Positions 55,200-64,000 of a stretch of DNA of 64,000 bases are shown piece by piece. The DNA comes from Rhineura floridana (Eukaryota > Chordata > Lepidosauria > Squamata > Rhineuridae), in assembly GCF_030035675.1 (NCBI RefSeq), contig NC_084492.1, positions 26,556,261-26,620,260 on the forward strand. Reading direction: 5' to 3'. The notes below the pieces were generated by a model. That model saw only the letters and a program-made list of their open reading frames with translations. It was not told the DNA's origin and made no database searches. Each line of letters opens with the position of its first letter. The stretch's first letter is position 1. The position numbers and the translations under genes are program-made.

Positions 55200-55540
55200 T
55201 TGCAACCTAGCAAGCCAAGTCACAGGCCTTGCACGCTGGCCTGCCAAGTGAGGAATCCACTTCAGTTGTACAGCCCTAGCCAGGCAGAAAGAGGCAGTGG
55301 TATTTCAGTATGGCAGTGGGCCACCATCCATGACTGGTGGCAGAAGTTGCCCTACTACAGAAGTCTGCTAGTTGCTGGGAATCACAATTCAGGAGAATGC
55401 TGTTGCGCTCAGGTCCTGCTTATGGGTGTCCCACAAGCATCTGGTTGGCCACTGTGAGAATAGGATGACGGACTGGATGGGCCACTAGCCTGATCCAGCA
55501 AGCTCAACTGAATGTTCCTACCATGGGACAAGGTACAGCA
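55200..55540 (+). repeat. Dispersed retrotransposon-like repeat
   Basis: Ends like many reptile LINE/SINE copies: ggatgacggactggatgggc, cactagcctgatccagcaag. Family uncertain. Confidence 0.45.
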
Positions 55541-55685
55541 AAACTGGCCAATTTTGAATGCCATTATGGGTGGCACAGCAGAAGACAAATGTAGCCACAT
55601 AAGACACAACCCACTAATGAGTTCCTCTGTGCAGGGCACACTGAAATGAATATTTCAGCAGGACTCGTGCAGAAGAACTTCCTAA

Positions 55686-55805
55686 TTCTGGGATAGGGAA
55701 CCCAATTGCCTGCCAGGTGCTGATAGACTCCCACTCCCACAATGCCTGGCCATTGGCCACAGTGGTTGGAGCTGATGGGATATGGTGTCCCATCCAATGG
55801 GTCAT
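55686..55805. mobile_element. hAT-type MITE copy, diverged
   Basis: Contains gatagggaacccaattgcct, cctggccattggccacagtg and gagctgatgggatatgg. About 140 bp from the exon at 55944-56075. Confidence 0.6.
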
Positions 55806-55943
55806 ACATTCCCTGTCCCTCTCCTAACAGACTCTGCTTTGTATCGATTGGTGGAAGGAAGCACTTCCAACCAACCGCGCTTCCATTGCTGGTGGGAGCA
55901 TCATTGCATTTGGGAAGTCAGACCCCAAGCTGAAGATACTTAC

Positions 55944-56075
55944 TCAAGATGCCCTCCACGGCATCATGCTGGACAAACTTCAAGCTGGAGATTTTCACAT
56001 CTGCAGCCGTACACTCAACAAAAGCATCCCCCTTCCCTTGTTTCTCTATCACGATATCATCCGGCAGCCCATAGC
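55944..56075 (-). CDS. SHCBP1: SHCBP1 internal exon (beta-helix rungs)
   Basis: The exon is 132 bp. It starts with GC completing the split glycine, then encodes YGLPDDIVIEKQGKGDAFVE, CTAADVKISSLKF, and VQHDAVEGIL, and ends with a single A (phase 1 to phase 1). The acceptor is TCTCTAAAG|GC and the donor is TTGA|GTAAGTATC, a near-perfect U1 match. The repeated pattern of short hydrophobic strands (IVIE, VKISSLKF, EGIL) fits stacked beta-helix rungs. The residue created at its 3' junction is serine, where I remember isoleucine in human. Confidence 0.92.
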
Positions 56076-56158
56076 CTTTAGAGAAAATTTTGGAAGGAAA
56101 AGGAAAAGAGTTTTAGTAGGTTACTACAGCTCAAGAGCTCACTGAACTCCGACAGAGA

Positions 56159-56505
56159 GGGTCAAGGAACCTCAGGCCTGCAACCCAAATGTGGCCCTTC
56201 AAGTCTCAATGACTGGCCCTCGGGACTTTCCCAAGGCCACACACTGACACTCTCCAGGCCAAAGCACACATCAACCCTACTTCACACCCAGAGCATTTTT
56301 GGCTGGCTAGAGTGTGTCCTTGAACTCTGATATGGGAGGGGAGTGACTGTGTGTAGAAACTAGCCTACTGTAGAACTGGAAAATTTGCATTCATTGCTTC
56401 ACTCATTTTTGCCTCTGGCCCCACCCACCACTGGTATGCAGTCCCCAGAAGGTTGCCCAGATGGAAATGGGGCCCTTGGAGTGAAAACGTTTCCCAAACT
56501 CTGCC
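56159..56505. mobile_element. hAT element, longer GGGGAAC-type family
   Basis: Runs from ggtcaaggaacctcaggcct to gaaaacgtttcccaaactctg; contains ccagaaggttgcccagatgg. Similar to 44722-45081. Confidence 0.6.
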
Positions 56506-57204
56506 TTAATGGATGTATTTTGTGATATGCCTATTTAGGAGCAGAGATTCTTTAGCATAGCTTTGGCTAACTGGTTGCCTACCCAATCATCTTAATGAGC
56601 CACCTATTATTCTCATTGCCTAGACCCATTTGTTTCTAAAATTTAGCTACAGAAAATGCTATTGCTGGGGGGGGGGGAGAAGTGGCTCTCGTATATTATT
56701 TTCATTATCATCATCATCATTATCAACAACAACATTTATTACCTGTCCTTCACCCAACGGTCCCAGGGCAGGTTATAATGATTTTAAAATACGAAATTAA
56801 AAACAATTTAAAAACAACTAACATTATATGCTGCATGATCCCTGCACTTGTACTTTCTTCACAGCGCATTTGGGATTGCAACAAGAACTATTTAAAGCAG
56901 TTGCAACCAGTGAATGTTTTTACTGAATTTTTTTTTCCCCTGAATGGCTTTGCAACCCAAAAGCTTCAATAAGTCTTCTCTTTACCTTCTGGAATTCTCT
57001 GTGTAACAATACTACTGGCCACTGCAAAGACTGCTACGATATGTGTAAAGTCTAAAACACTGATAAAAAGGTACAATTTAATCGTTTCCCATACTGCACT
57101 TTAAATACTCTTTAATCCAGATATAGGAAGGTTCCTCGGTAATCCTTACAACCACCTAGCGAGGTAGGGTGCACATAATGGGTGGAAAGCAGCAAGGGAA
57201 CTAC

Positions 57205-57385
57205 TAAGATCACACTCACACAACATATTATACTCTTTGAAGAATCCTGGTTTCCCCCAAAGAATCCTAGGAATTATAGTTTGTGAAGGGTGCTGAGAGT
57301 TGTTAGGACACCCCTATTCCCCTCACAGAGCTACAATTCCCAGAGGAGTTTAACAATCAGTCCCTCTTCCCAGGGAAATCTTCCT
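57205..57385. mobile_element. Harbinger-like foldback, left half
   Basis: Contains tggtttcccccaaagaatcc, gaagggtgctgagagttgtt and cccctcacagagctacaatt, ending at the central ctcttcccagggaa. Confidence 0.75.
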
Positions 57386-57554
57386 AGGACCACTTGAAAA
57401 TTCCTAAGGGGCTTGACAGACCACTTAATGATTTCTCTGCCTGTCATAGCAATTGTCAATGTGCTATGCTAGATGCCGTATGAGTTTCAATTGTATTGTT
57501 ACAGACATGTTGCGGAACACCTGAATGAAGTTCATGGACCTCTGGTGTCCCACA

Positions 57555-57665
57555 AACCACAGTTTGGGAACCCCTGGCTTTGAGGTTTCTCGCAGTCGAG
57601 CAGTATGTAAATTTTGATGAAGAAATCAAGCAATAAAACCCTATGTATGCCACCTTGAGCTCTTT
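57555..57665. mobile_element. hAT terminus followed by SINE tail
   Basis: ccacagtttgggaacccctgg is the inverse of a common hAT end (cagggg...cccaaactgtgg). It is followed by a SINE-like tail, gccaccttgagctctttgga. Confidence 0.5.
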
Positions 57666-57669
57666 GGAT

Positions 57670-59545
57670 GGAAATGCAACAAATCAATAAGCTCTCTCTT
57701 TACACACCTCTGTATAGTATTTATTTATTTTTTTAAGTTCTGCTCTTTCTACAACATTTAGGTAAATAACCCAACCCACTGTCAAATGGCCCCTCTTTTT
57801 TCAAGGCTACAATGCTGACTTGACTAAGCTATCCACAATTGTTCACTCTAAGGCACTTAGAGAAATTTACGAGCATGTAAAACCTTTATGGCTTGTCACT
57901 AGCAAGAACAAACAGCAAGGCCAGCGACAATACCAATACCATTAGAGACACAAGATCTTTCTAGATTTCGTTTAAAAAATGCTCACAAACTCTTGCTCAG
58001 AGGCAGATCCAACAAGGTGGAGTTGTATAAAAATAGTGGGAAGCATATCAAGGAGCTTACAGGCAGCCAGAAACAAACTCTAGGCTGCATATATAGATGC
58101 ATGCATTATGAGGCATTATGGCCCATGAGTGTCCCAGTTGGAGGTCGGCTATTATTGAAGGTGCCATGGACTTCGAAGAAGCATGAATACAGGGTGAACA
58201 GGACAGATGAGCTAAGCGGAAGGCACATCAAACAAATCCTCATCGCAGCCATCTTCCATCTGGAAACCTATGTCCTCACTGTGGAAGGCTGTGTGGATCC
58301 AGAATTGGCCTTATCTTGAAAGACCTTATCTTGAAAGACAATCTTACTTGGCCACAAGTGATCGCCAATGAAATGAATGAATGAATTATATTAAGTTGAC
58401 CACAGTATTCCTCAGTGTGGTTGAGATGAGAATATATTAGCAGGCCCACTTTAAAAGATCAGGTTACTAGTACAGTTTTTTCCTGTTTTCCGAAAGAAGT
58501 GCGTACTTCAGTGGTCCTATTTGGTCTGTTCATACAAATACTCCTCCCATATCATTAACACTCATCTAACATCATTAATAGCCCATGTTGTTAAAATGTC
58601 ACCCAGCGCTTTTATTTTCAGCAGCTTCCAAAGAAAAAGAAAAAAGGATCTTTCAAATAACAAGCGATAAGACTTCCTGGCACTTGTTCAATCATAAGAG
58701 TCGACTCTGTGAATAAACTAGATGTAGGCTTTTGTTCCGCAAAAGCTGGTGGCTATGTCTGGTCTAGTAGGCTTTAATTTGCTTGCTAACATTCGCATGA
58801 CCTCTCTGATGGGATGCAATTTGTCATAAATACCACCCCAAGTTCCCAAGCTGTCTTATTCTCTCTCCAACTGATAAAAAAAATTATTGAAAGCCTCTAT
58901 CCTGCAGGGGTACCACACACTGGCAAGCATATCTATATAAATCAAGCATTCAAAAGACGGAAAGAAAAAAGAAAATTGTCATAAAAATAAAAAAAAAAGT
59001 TAAAAAAAAAGCAGTCGAGAAACATCAGCCAAAACAGCAGGAAATTAAACCCTCTGCTTTTTCCATTAAGGCGTTTCGACAAGATAAAGATAGCGACTGC
59101 AACGTAAGCCTTGCAGCAATATACAGCCTATTATGTTAACAACTGTACAGCAGACCTGAAGTTCTTTTGGCAAACTTAAGAGACGTCAAGTTGCCTGCAG
59201 TGGAGGCAGTACCAGGAGAGAGTTACACGGTGGCAATAAATAAATAAAAAGACTGTGGCCATTTCATTTTGGAGTCATTTCCCCAGATGAGACTTGTGGC
59301 TACAGAGATAAGCTTCCGAAAGTCCAGCCACTGCTGGTGAAGTATCAGAATGCAGAGCAATACCAACCAAGTTCAAGAGGCTTTGCTGATCTGTGCAGGT
59401 CCCGGTTTTTATAAAAAACAGGGCACCATGCACAAGGAGACAGGTCCCCGCCCCAAGGAGTCTACAGTCAAAGGCTTGACATTTTAGCTGAAAGGTGGGA
59501 GAGAGGAAAACAGGGGTGGCAAACATGCTTGTTTCACCTACATGT
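57670..59545. other. SHCBP1 intron: repeat-like stretch, no exon
   Basis: 58000-58385 resembles the 3' end of a retrotransposon (ggaaggctgtgtggatccag, ggccacaagtgatcgccaat, gaatgaatgaatga tail). The rest has no recognisable feature. Confidence 0.45.
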
Positions 59546-59549
59546 ACAG

Positions 59550-59682
59550 CAGCCTTTTCCTAACCTGGCACTCTCCAGATTCATTGGACTCAAACTTCCA
59601 TCATTCCTGACCATTGGCCATGTTGGCAGAGGCTGATGGGAGGTAGAGTCCAACAACTCTACACCAGGCAGGGAAAAGACTG
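59550..59682. mobile_element. hAT-type MITE copy
   Basis: Ends cagccttttcctaacctggc and gcagggaaaagactg are inverted; core ccatcattcctgaccattgg. The flanks atgtacag and cagtagag match at only 5 of 8. Confidence 0.75.
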
Positions 59683-59834
59683 CAGTAGAGGATCTATTCA
59701 TTTAGGAATTTGTACGCCACTTTATTGTTAAAGCCTCAAGGCAGCCAACAGTAAACATCAACAGAAAAAGAATCAAGCCGTCTCAGACGCACGAAAAACA
59801 GCAGAACAACAGCAGCAGCCGTAGGCTGGCAATA

Positions 59835-60184
59835 TATATTTAAAGCACTGTTATATCACTTTAACCATCGCAGCTTCCCCAAAAGCATTCTGGGAACCGA
59901 AGCTCGTTTGTGAAGGGGTGCTGTTAGGAGACCCTTATTCCCCCTCACACAGCTACAATTCCCAGAGTGCCCCACGTAGCCATGAGGCTCACTGGGTGAC
60001 CTTGGGCCAGTCACTGCCTCTCAGCCTCATGAAAACCCTATTCATAGGGTCGCCATAAGTCGGAATCAACTTGAAGGCAGTACATTTACATTTTTAACAG
60101 CTCTCAGCATTCTTCTCAAACTACAGTCGCCAGGATTCTTTGACTGCATAAAGTGCTGCTTTAAATGTATAGTGCAGATGTGGC
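59835..60184. mobile_element. Harbinger-like foldback interrupted by a SINE tail
   Basis: Left arm ttaaagcactgttatatcac, agctacaattcccagagtgc; right arm taacagctctcagcattctt to gtatagtgcagatgtggc. The Sauria-type SINE tail at 59975-60105 lies between them. The right end touches the LTR. Confidence 0.8.
59975..60105 (+). mobile_element. Sauria-type SINE, 3' part
   Basis: Contains gaggctcactgggtgacctt, gggccagtcactgcctctca, aaccctattcatagggtcgc and cataagtcggaatcaacttg. The tRNA-like head is missing. Confidence 0.8.
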
Positions 60185-61020
60185 TGTGATGTTCCTATAT
60201 ATTAGTGTATATATGGTAAGTGCTGGTTGTTTAGAAGATATATGGTAAGTAGTGAAAGAGGAGGGGGAGTGAATGGGCAATAGAATGCTTGATGATTGGC
60301 TGAATGTTTAAAAATGGCTGACAGTATAAATGAAAGGATGACAGGTAAATCTGGGGGAATGTGAGGTGGTGAATTGTGGAATCTGGGGGGAGAAGAGAAA
60401 GAGTGGATTGCTTGGTGGGGTTTAGAGAGTTGTTTACCAGGAGGGAGGTGGAGTTCGGATTAGTATTGAGTAAAACCATATGCTTATGTGCCTTAAGAAG
60501 AAATCTTGTTAATCTTGTTAGTTTTGTTATCTGTAATAAATACTTAATTTGGTTTACCAAAGGCCTGATCCTTGGCTGGAGTTTCACAGACCAGAAGGGA
60601 GGGTAAGGTAATGACCAAGGCTGAAGGGGAACTGTAACAAATGGTGGCAGCGGTGAAGAGAATAACAATACCAGTATTCAGAGTCTCTGGGAATACTAGT
60701 ATTGGGACGTTACCGGTGGTTGCCTAGCAGGGGGATCTGTTGAGATCTGTGCTAGAGCGGATAGGTAAACCATAAGAGAGTGCGGTCCGGACTGGTGGAG
60801 TCCCTGGTGGTGCCTAGAGACAGGCAGTAACCACGAGCAGGTAGGAACCTGACAGGGAGAGCCAGGGAAGGACGCCTCACAGTGGCCATAAAGACGCAGT
60901 CCTAATTCAGAGGGACGGGGGAGGGGGAGGGAACCAAACCATGAAAGCAATGAAATCTGAAATGCCATTAAAAAGGAGGAGAGAGTCAAAGGGTGGTGCC
61001 AAAGGTTTCGAGGAAATGGG
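60185..61020 (+). mobile_element. Fossil LTR retroelement: LTR plus adjoining leader
   Basis: An LTR of about 455 bp (60185-60639) has inverted ends TGTGATGTTCC and GGAACTGTAACA, a TATA-like tataaatga and an AATAAA near 60537. Two bases later, tggtggcagcggtgaag looks like a primer-binding site; I could not assign the tRNA. About 380 bp of leader-like sequence follow; no gag, pol or env and no second LTR are seen. It is an incomplete fossil in an SHCBP1 intron, opposite to the gene. Family (ERV or other LTR class) and age cannot be fixed from one LTR. Confidence 0.65.
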
Positions 61021-61034
61021 AGGTCTAAGTTCCT

Positions 61035-61535
61035 ACTGTAATTAGTTTCTACTGTAATCAGACAAAGCAAGGTATAGCCCATCCACTTACAGGCCAGTGA
61101 CACTCTTCATTCGGGCACACATGCCTCTCCCTCCATTACATGCATAACGTAACATGCAAGACAGGCATTCCACATGGAAACTTGCATAAGCAGAAGCCCG
61201 ATTTGCACACAGTCTCTCTCCTGCCACCATCACCCCCTCATTTGAGGGAGTCAATCCTTCAAAATCTGGCCTCCGCTTACAGTCGTCTGCAAGAGATGCA
61301 CCTACCTGCCACATCAAGTCAGGGAAGGGACACATTTGCCTGCTAGTAGACCACATGGGCTCACCTGCCTAGGAGCGAGCCAGCCAGCAGATTTGTGTCA
61401 TGTGCTTAGGCAACAGAATTTGATGCAGGCTCTTTCAAGTCTATACTCATACCTTTGAATATTTGAGGTTTGTTATCCCAAGCCTCAAAGTGACGTGGGA
61501 CGTTCATGAAGTACAACAACCACCCCATTATTTTA
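61035..61535. other. SHCBP1 intron, nothing recognised
   Basis: No exon or repeat family supported. Confidence 0.4.
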
Positions 61536-61541
61536 AAGCAG

Positions 61542-61662
61542 GGACAGCCAACGTGGTGTCCTTCAGATGTAGTTGAATAACAACTCCCATCATCCCTTAT
61601 CACTAGCCATGCTGGCTAGGGCTGATAAGGGGATGGAGTCCTGCAACATCTGGAGGGCCAGA
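61542..61662. mobile_element. hAT-type MITE copy
   Basis: Starts cagggacagccaacgtggtg; core aacaactcccatcatccctt; right half cctgcaacatctggagggcc. About 60 bp beyond the donor of the 61723-61843 exon. Confidence 0.75.
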
Positions 61663-61722
61663 GAAGGAAGGTTCCAAAGAGAAGGAAAACTCATCAAGCC
61701 TTTTACAAACAAAAGCTCTTAC

Positions 61723-61843
61723 CTTCTAGTTCAATGGCGTCTGCAATATACAAAGTGCCATCAACAATGTAGTGGCCAGGGCAAACTATGATCCTGTCCC
61801 CTGCATAGCAAGCCGTCATAGCAGAGAGTAGATTGTTGTGGAA
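61723..61843 (-). CDS. SHCBP1: SHCBP1 internal exon (start of beta-helix)
   Basis: The exon is 121 bp and encodes FHNNLLSAMTACYAGDRIIV, CPGHY, then VDGTLYIADAIELE, with one extra base beginning a glycine codon (enters in phase 0, leaves in phase 1). The CPGHY..DGT pattern is the first rung of the pectate-lyase-like right-handed beta-helix in this family. The acceptor is CTCCTCCAG|TTCC and the donor is CTAGAAG|GTAAGAG, a strong consensus. No open reading frame of normal gene length marks it because it is short; I found it by homology with the known protein. Confidence 0.92.
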
Positions 61844-61951
61844 CTGGAGGAGAGAAGACAGGCACCATGAAAAGCAGACTTCTGAAGGTGGGAGAGAGGA
61901 TCAGCACCATTGCTGCATTTCAGGCCTTCAAGGTTTCAGAGCGCTTGTGCC

Positions 61952-62055
61952 CACGAGAACATAAGAAGAGTCCTGCTCAGTCAGGCCAGTGGCTCATTTA
62001 GTACAGCATCCTATCTTCACAGTGGCCAACCAGTTGCCTGTGGGAAGCCCAGGTC
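61952..62055 (+). repeat. Short copy of the repeat at 10875-11325
   Basis: Shares gaacataagaagagtcctgc, gtggccaaccagttgcctgt and gggaagccc. Confidence 0.65.
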
Positions 62056-62058
62056 ATC

Positions 62059-62172
62059 ACACCAGTGGTAGGAAACCTTTAGCCATGCAAATGATGTTGG
62101 AGCTCCATTCCCACCACTGTGACCAACGGTCGGGGTCAAGGGTGATGGGAGTTGCAATTCAACACAGGTTAA
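62059..62172. mobile_element. hAT-type MITE copy, diverged
   Basis: Contains cagtggtaggaaacctttag, gggtgatgggagttgcaatt and ggttaaccaccctt. Confidence 0.65.
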
Positions 62173-62242
62173 CCACCCTTCCTTTACTGGAAACGCTAGT
62201 GAAAATGAGAAGCTACCATATCAAGTCGATAATCAATCTATT

Positions 62243-62375
62243 CCAGCCAACACCAACCTGGCAACCTCCATATCTTGCTGTGCTACAACTCCCATTATCC
62301 CCAACCATTGGCTGTGCTGATGGAGCGGGGGTGGGGGTTGTGGTGCAACAACCTCTGGAGGGCACCAGGTTGGTG
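62243..62375. mobile_element. hAT-type MITE copy
   Basis: Contains ccagccaacaccaacctggc, gtgctacaactcccattatc, aacaacctctggagggcacc and aggttggtgaagg (inverse of the left end). Confidence 0.7.
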
Positions 62376-62794
62376 AAGGGCAATCTGCTCCAACTGAGCC
62401 TCAAACAGAGGTCTTTTCAAGCCCTGCTACAACTGGAGGCACTGGGAAGTGGCACCCAAGGCTTTATGAATGAAAACCGTGTACTCTGCTCCAATATACA
62501 GCAGGGTCTTCCATGAGCTGCAGTAGGAACGCTTGCCTGGTCGCCAGAGGTAACAAGAAATTGCATGCAGGCAAGTGAATGGGCTGGTAGAGAAGGCCGG
62601 GGTACCCCACCACTCTTCTGCACCAAGCATAGAAACCAAGTGGGCTGCCTCAGAGGAGGGAATCCCCCTGCCTCTGCACCCAGCACAGAAATACAACAGG
62701 CAGCATTGAAAGGACAGGGCTCTCTGTCCCTCCTCTGACAGCCCCCAGCACGATGCTAAACATTTTTGGAGGCTAGTAACTTCTTATCTGGATG

Positions 62795-62995
62795 ATAGGA
62801 AGCTGCCACATTCAAAGTCAGAACGCCAGTCCATCAAGGCCAGTGTTGCCTACCAAGACCAGCAGCAACTATCCAAGGTCCCAGGCTAAAATGGTTCCCA
62901 GTTCTGCTTCCGTTTTATAGTAGGATGCAGGGAATCAAGACTTTAAACTTCTGCAAGCAAAGAATATGCTTAGCCACTGTCTGGTCCAGCTCCTC
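62795..62995 (-). mobile_element. tRNA-derived SINE, diverged
   Basis: Inverse order: gataggaagctgccacattc, gtcagaacgccagtccatca, then caagactttaaacttctgca and gcttagccactg. Confidence 0.65.
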
Positions 62996-63114
62996 ACTGT
63001 TTCCAAAACACAGAGGTATTCTACACAACCAAACTACAAGAATAAAGGCAGGCAGCAGTTTACATTTCCAATTTTTAATCAAGTGTTAAGGCCTCCTGTC
63101 CCCATCCTAATGGA

Positions 63115-63250
63115 AGAAGGATGGCCAATATGATGCCCTCCAAATATTGCTAGACTACTGTTCCCATCCTCTCTGACTACTGGCCATGCTGGCTGGGGCT
63201 GATGAGAATTACAGCCCACAACATCTAGAGAGGGCCACGTTGGCTATCTC
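63115..63250. mobile_element. hAT-type MITE copy
   Basis: Contains ggatggccaatatgatgccc, tggccatgctggctggggct and acaacatctagagagggcca. Confidence 0.75.
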
Positions 63251-63328
63251 TGTGGTAGAGCTTCTGTGTCTGCAACGTGCTCCTAAAGACTTTGTCACTT
63301 TTATGCAGTAAGCAAGGAGTGAATGTAA

Positions 63329-63347
63329 ACAACAACAACAACAACAA
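63329..63347. repeat. (CAA)n microsatellite
   Basis: About six units of aac. Confidence 0.9.
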
Positions 63348-63504
63348 ATTCTATTAGTATTAGTATTATGCAGAAACAGCCAGCTGGCAGCGTGCCATCT
63401 CCCTGTCCCATTGCAACTTCCCCATGTGCCAAGAAAGGAAAGCAACGCTGATGGATTCTCCACAATGGAAGCTTTTATCCAGGGAAAAAAGGAAACTGCT
63501 GTAC

Positions 63505-63673
63505 CTGCATTTCCATTTCTTCATTACAAGACTCGGGAGATAGCTTATCCCTGAGCAGACACTGCAACAGGCTCGACATCACAGTGGTAGACACAATATG
63601 GGTGATGGTGGTGCCAGACGGGCGCACTCCCTTTGCTTGGAGGCGAGCGTGTTTCTGATAACCAAACACGTAC
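63505..63673 (-). CDS. SHCBP1: SHCBP1 internal exon (first exon in window, start of conserved C-terminal half)
   Basis: The exon encodes 56 complete codons, YVFGYQKHARLQ to NEEMEMQ, preceded by one base that finishes an arginine codon split by the upstream intron (phase 2). The acceptor reads TTTTTCGAAG|GTAC and the donor ATGCAG|GTAC. The FGYQK and GVR.SG..ITH motifs are hallmarks of vertebrate SHCBP1 just before the beta-helix. The exon is 169 bp. The segment is probably a linker between the N-terminal domain and the helix; no catalytic residues are expected. The partner exon to the left is at 61723-61843. Confidence 0.92.
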
Positions 63674-63714
63674 CTTCGAAAAAGAACAATGTGGTCAGTG
63701 GTTTCCCCGCTTCT

Positions 63715-63908
63715 TTAAGCAGAGATCAGTAGTAGAGCATCTGCCTGGCATGCAGAAGGTCCCAGGTTCAATCGCCGGCATCTCCAGGTACAGCTGAGAG
63801 AGACGCCCTGTCTGAAATCTCCAGGACTGCTGCCAGTCAGTGTAGGCACTTCTGAGACAGATAGAGCCAATGGTCTGACTCAGTATTAGGCAGCTTCCTA
63901 TGTTCCAT
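63715..63908 (+). mobile_element. tRNA-derived SINE, well preserved
   Basis: Head gatcagtagtagagcatctg, gcatgcagaaggtcccaggt, B box ggttcaatcgcc, gctgccagtcagtgtaggca, caatggtctgactcagtatt, ggcagcttcctatgttcc. It starts about 40 bp upstream of the SHCBP1 exon at 63505-63673, in the intron. Confidence 0.88.
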
Positions 63909-64000
63909 GTACAAACTCTAGATGGGCATCACACTGGGGAACTAACTGCATGATTTAATTTGACATGTTTTTCTTCTTTAAAAATAGCAGCCTCTTTTAA

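Larger units (their letters stand above)
45730..64000 (-). other. SHCBP1: SHCBP1 gene, 3' half (gene span inside window)
   Basis: Seven minus-strand exons translate to a continuous stretch that I recognise from memory as the C-terminal half of vertebrate SHCBP1. The family binds the SHC1 adaptor and, with centralspindlin, acts at the midbody in cytokinesis (Drosophila relative: Nessun Dorma). The exons give 360 residues, matching the rest of a roughly 670-residue protein after the conserved YVFGYQ segment. Intron phases run 2-0-1-1-0-0-1 and all fit. The N-terminal exons and promoter lie beyond 64000. The introns are long and full of repeats. The paralogue SHCBP1L is the alternative, but the match to SHCBP1 is close along the whole length, so I am confident. 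Confidence 0.93.

Noticed and set aside
57993-58319. 108-codon plus-strand frame as a host exon
   Set aside because: The text looks like the 3' end of a dispersed retrotransposon, has no splice context, and is not part of SHCBP1.
60231-60668. 145-codon minus-strand frame
   Set aside because: It is antisense to the fossil LTR and leader; no recognisable protein.
63721-63800. Possible tRNA gene (good A and B box-like text)
   Set aside because: Followed by the SINE body and present in many diverged copies here; the cloverleaf is not maintained.

Overview
This is vertebrate nuclear DNA, almost certainly from a squamate reptile (a lizard or snake; I cannot go lower). I infer that from the repeats: BovB LINE pieces, a Sauria-type SINE with a BovB tail, a young L2-clade LINE, SINEs with L2-like tails, 5S rRNA-derived SINEs, and very dense short hAT and Harbinger-like elements. 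Nothing prokaryotic is present.

The only host gene I can support is the 3' half of SHCBP1 (SHC SH2-domain binding protein 1) on the minus strand. Seven coding exons lie at 63673-63505, 61843-61723, 56075-55944, 50828-50710, 49646-49560, 48165-48024 and 46647-46334. Every junction has AG/GT signals and the phases tile exactly. Together they encode about 360 residues: the right-handed beta-helix region and the C terminus of a midbody/cytokinesis protein. A 3' UTR of about 0.6 kb ends near a minus-strand AATAAA at 45746-45751. The 5' exons lie beyond the right edge.

From 1 to about 45.4 kb I find no host exons. This flank is an archive of mobile elements. Landmarks are a hAT with a perfect 8-bp duplication (890-1642) inside a Harbinger-like foldback; a hAT family with CAGGGC/GGCCCTG ends (7397-7764, 8745-9210, 14700-15193); a hAT holding a scrap of possible transposase coding (15971-16496); an L2 LINE (25741-29448) whose 1010-codon ORF2 has only two in-frame stops; clustered copies of an Ac-like TAGGGATG-ended element that insert into each other's ends (19.9-20.7 and 36.7-37.8 kb); and a 116-bp perfect hairpin with an 8-bp duplication (39880-39995).

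From 45.4 to 64 kb the SHCBP1 introns carry the same repeats: a complete Harbinger-like foldback with TAA duplication (50041-50368), a hAT MITE inside a SINE (51557-51694), nested hATs (53.8-54.3 kb), and a fossil LTR with adjoining leader (60185 to about 61020).

I found no new multi-gene system. The most unusual signals are the nested insertions of Ac-like elements into their own ends, the apparently chimeric 116-bp hairpin, and the nearly open L2 element.
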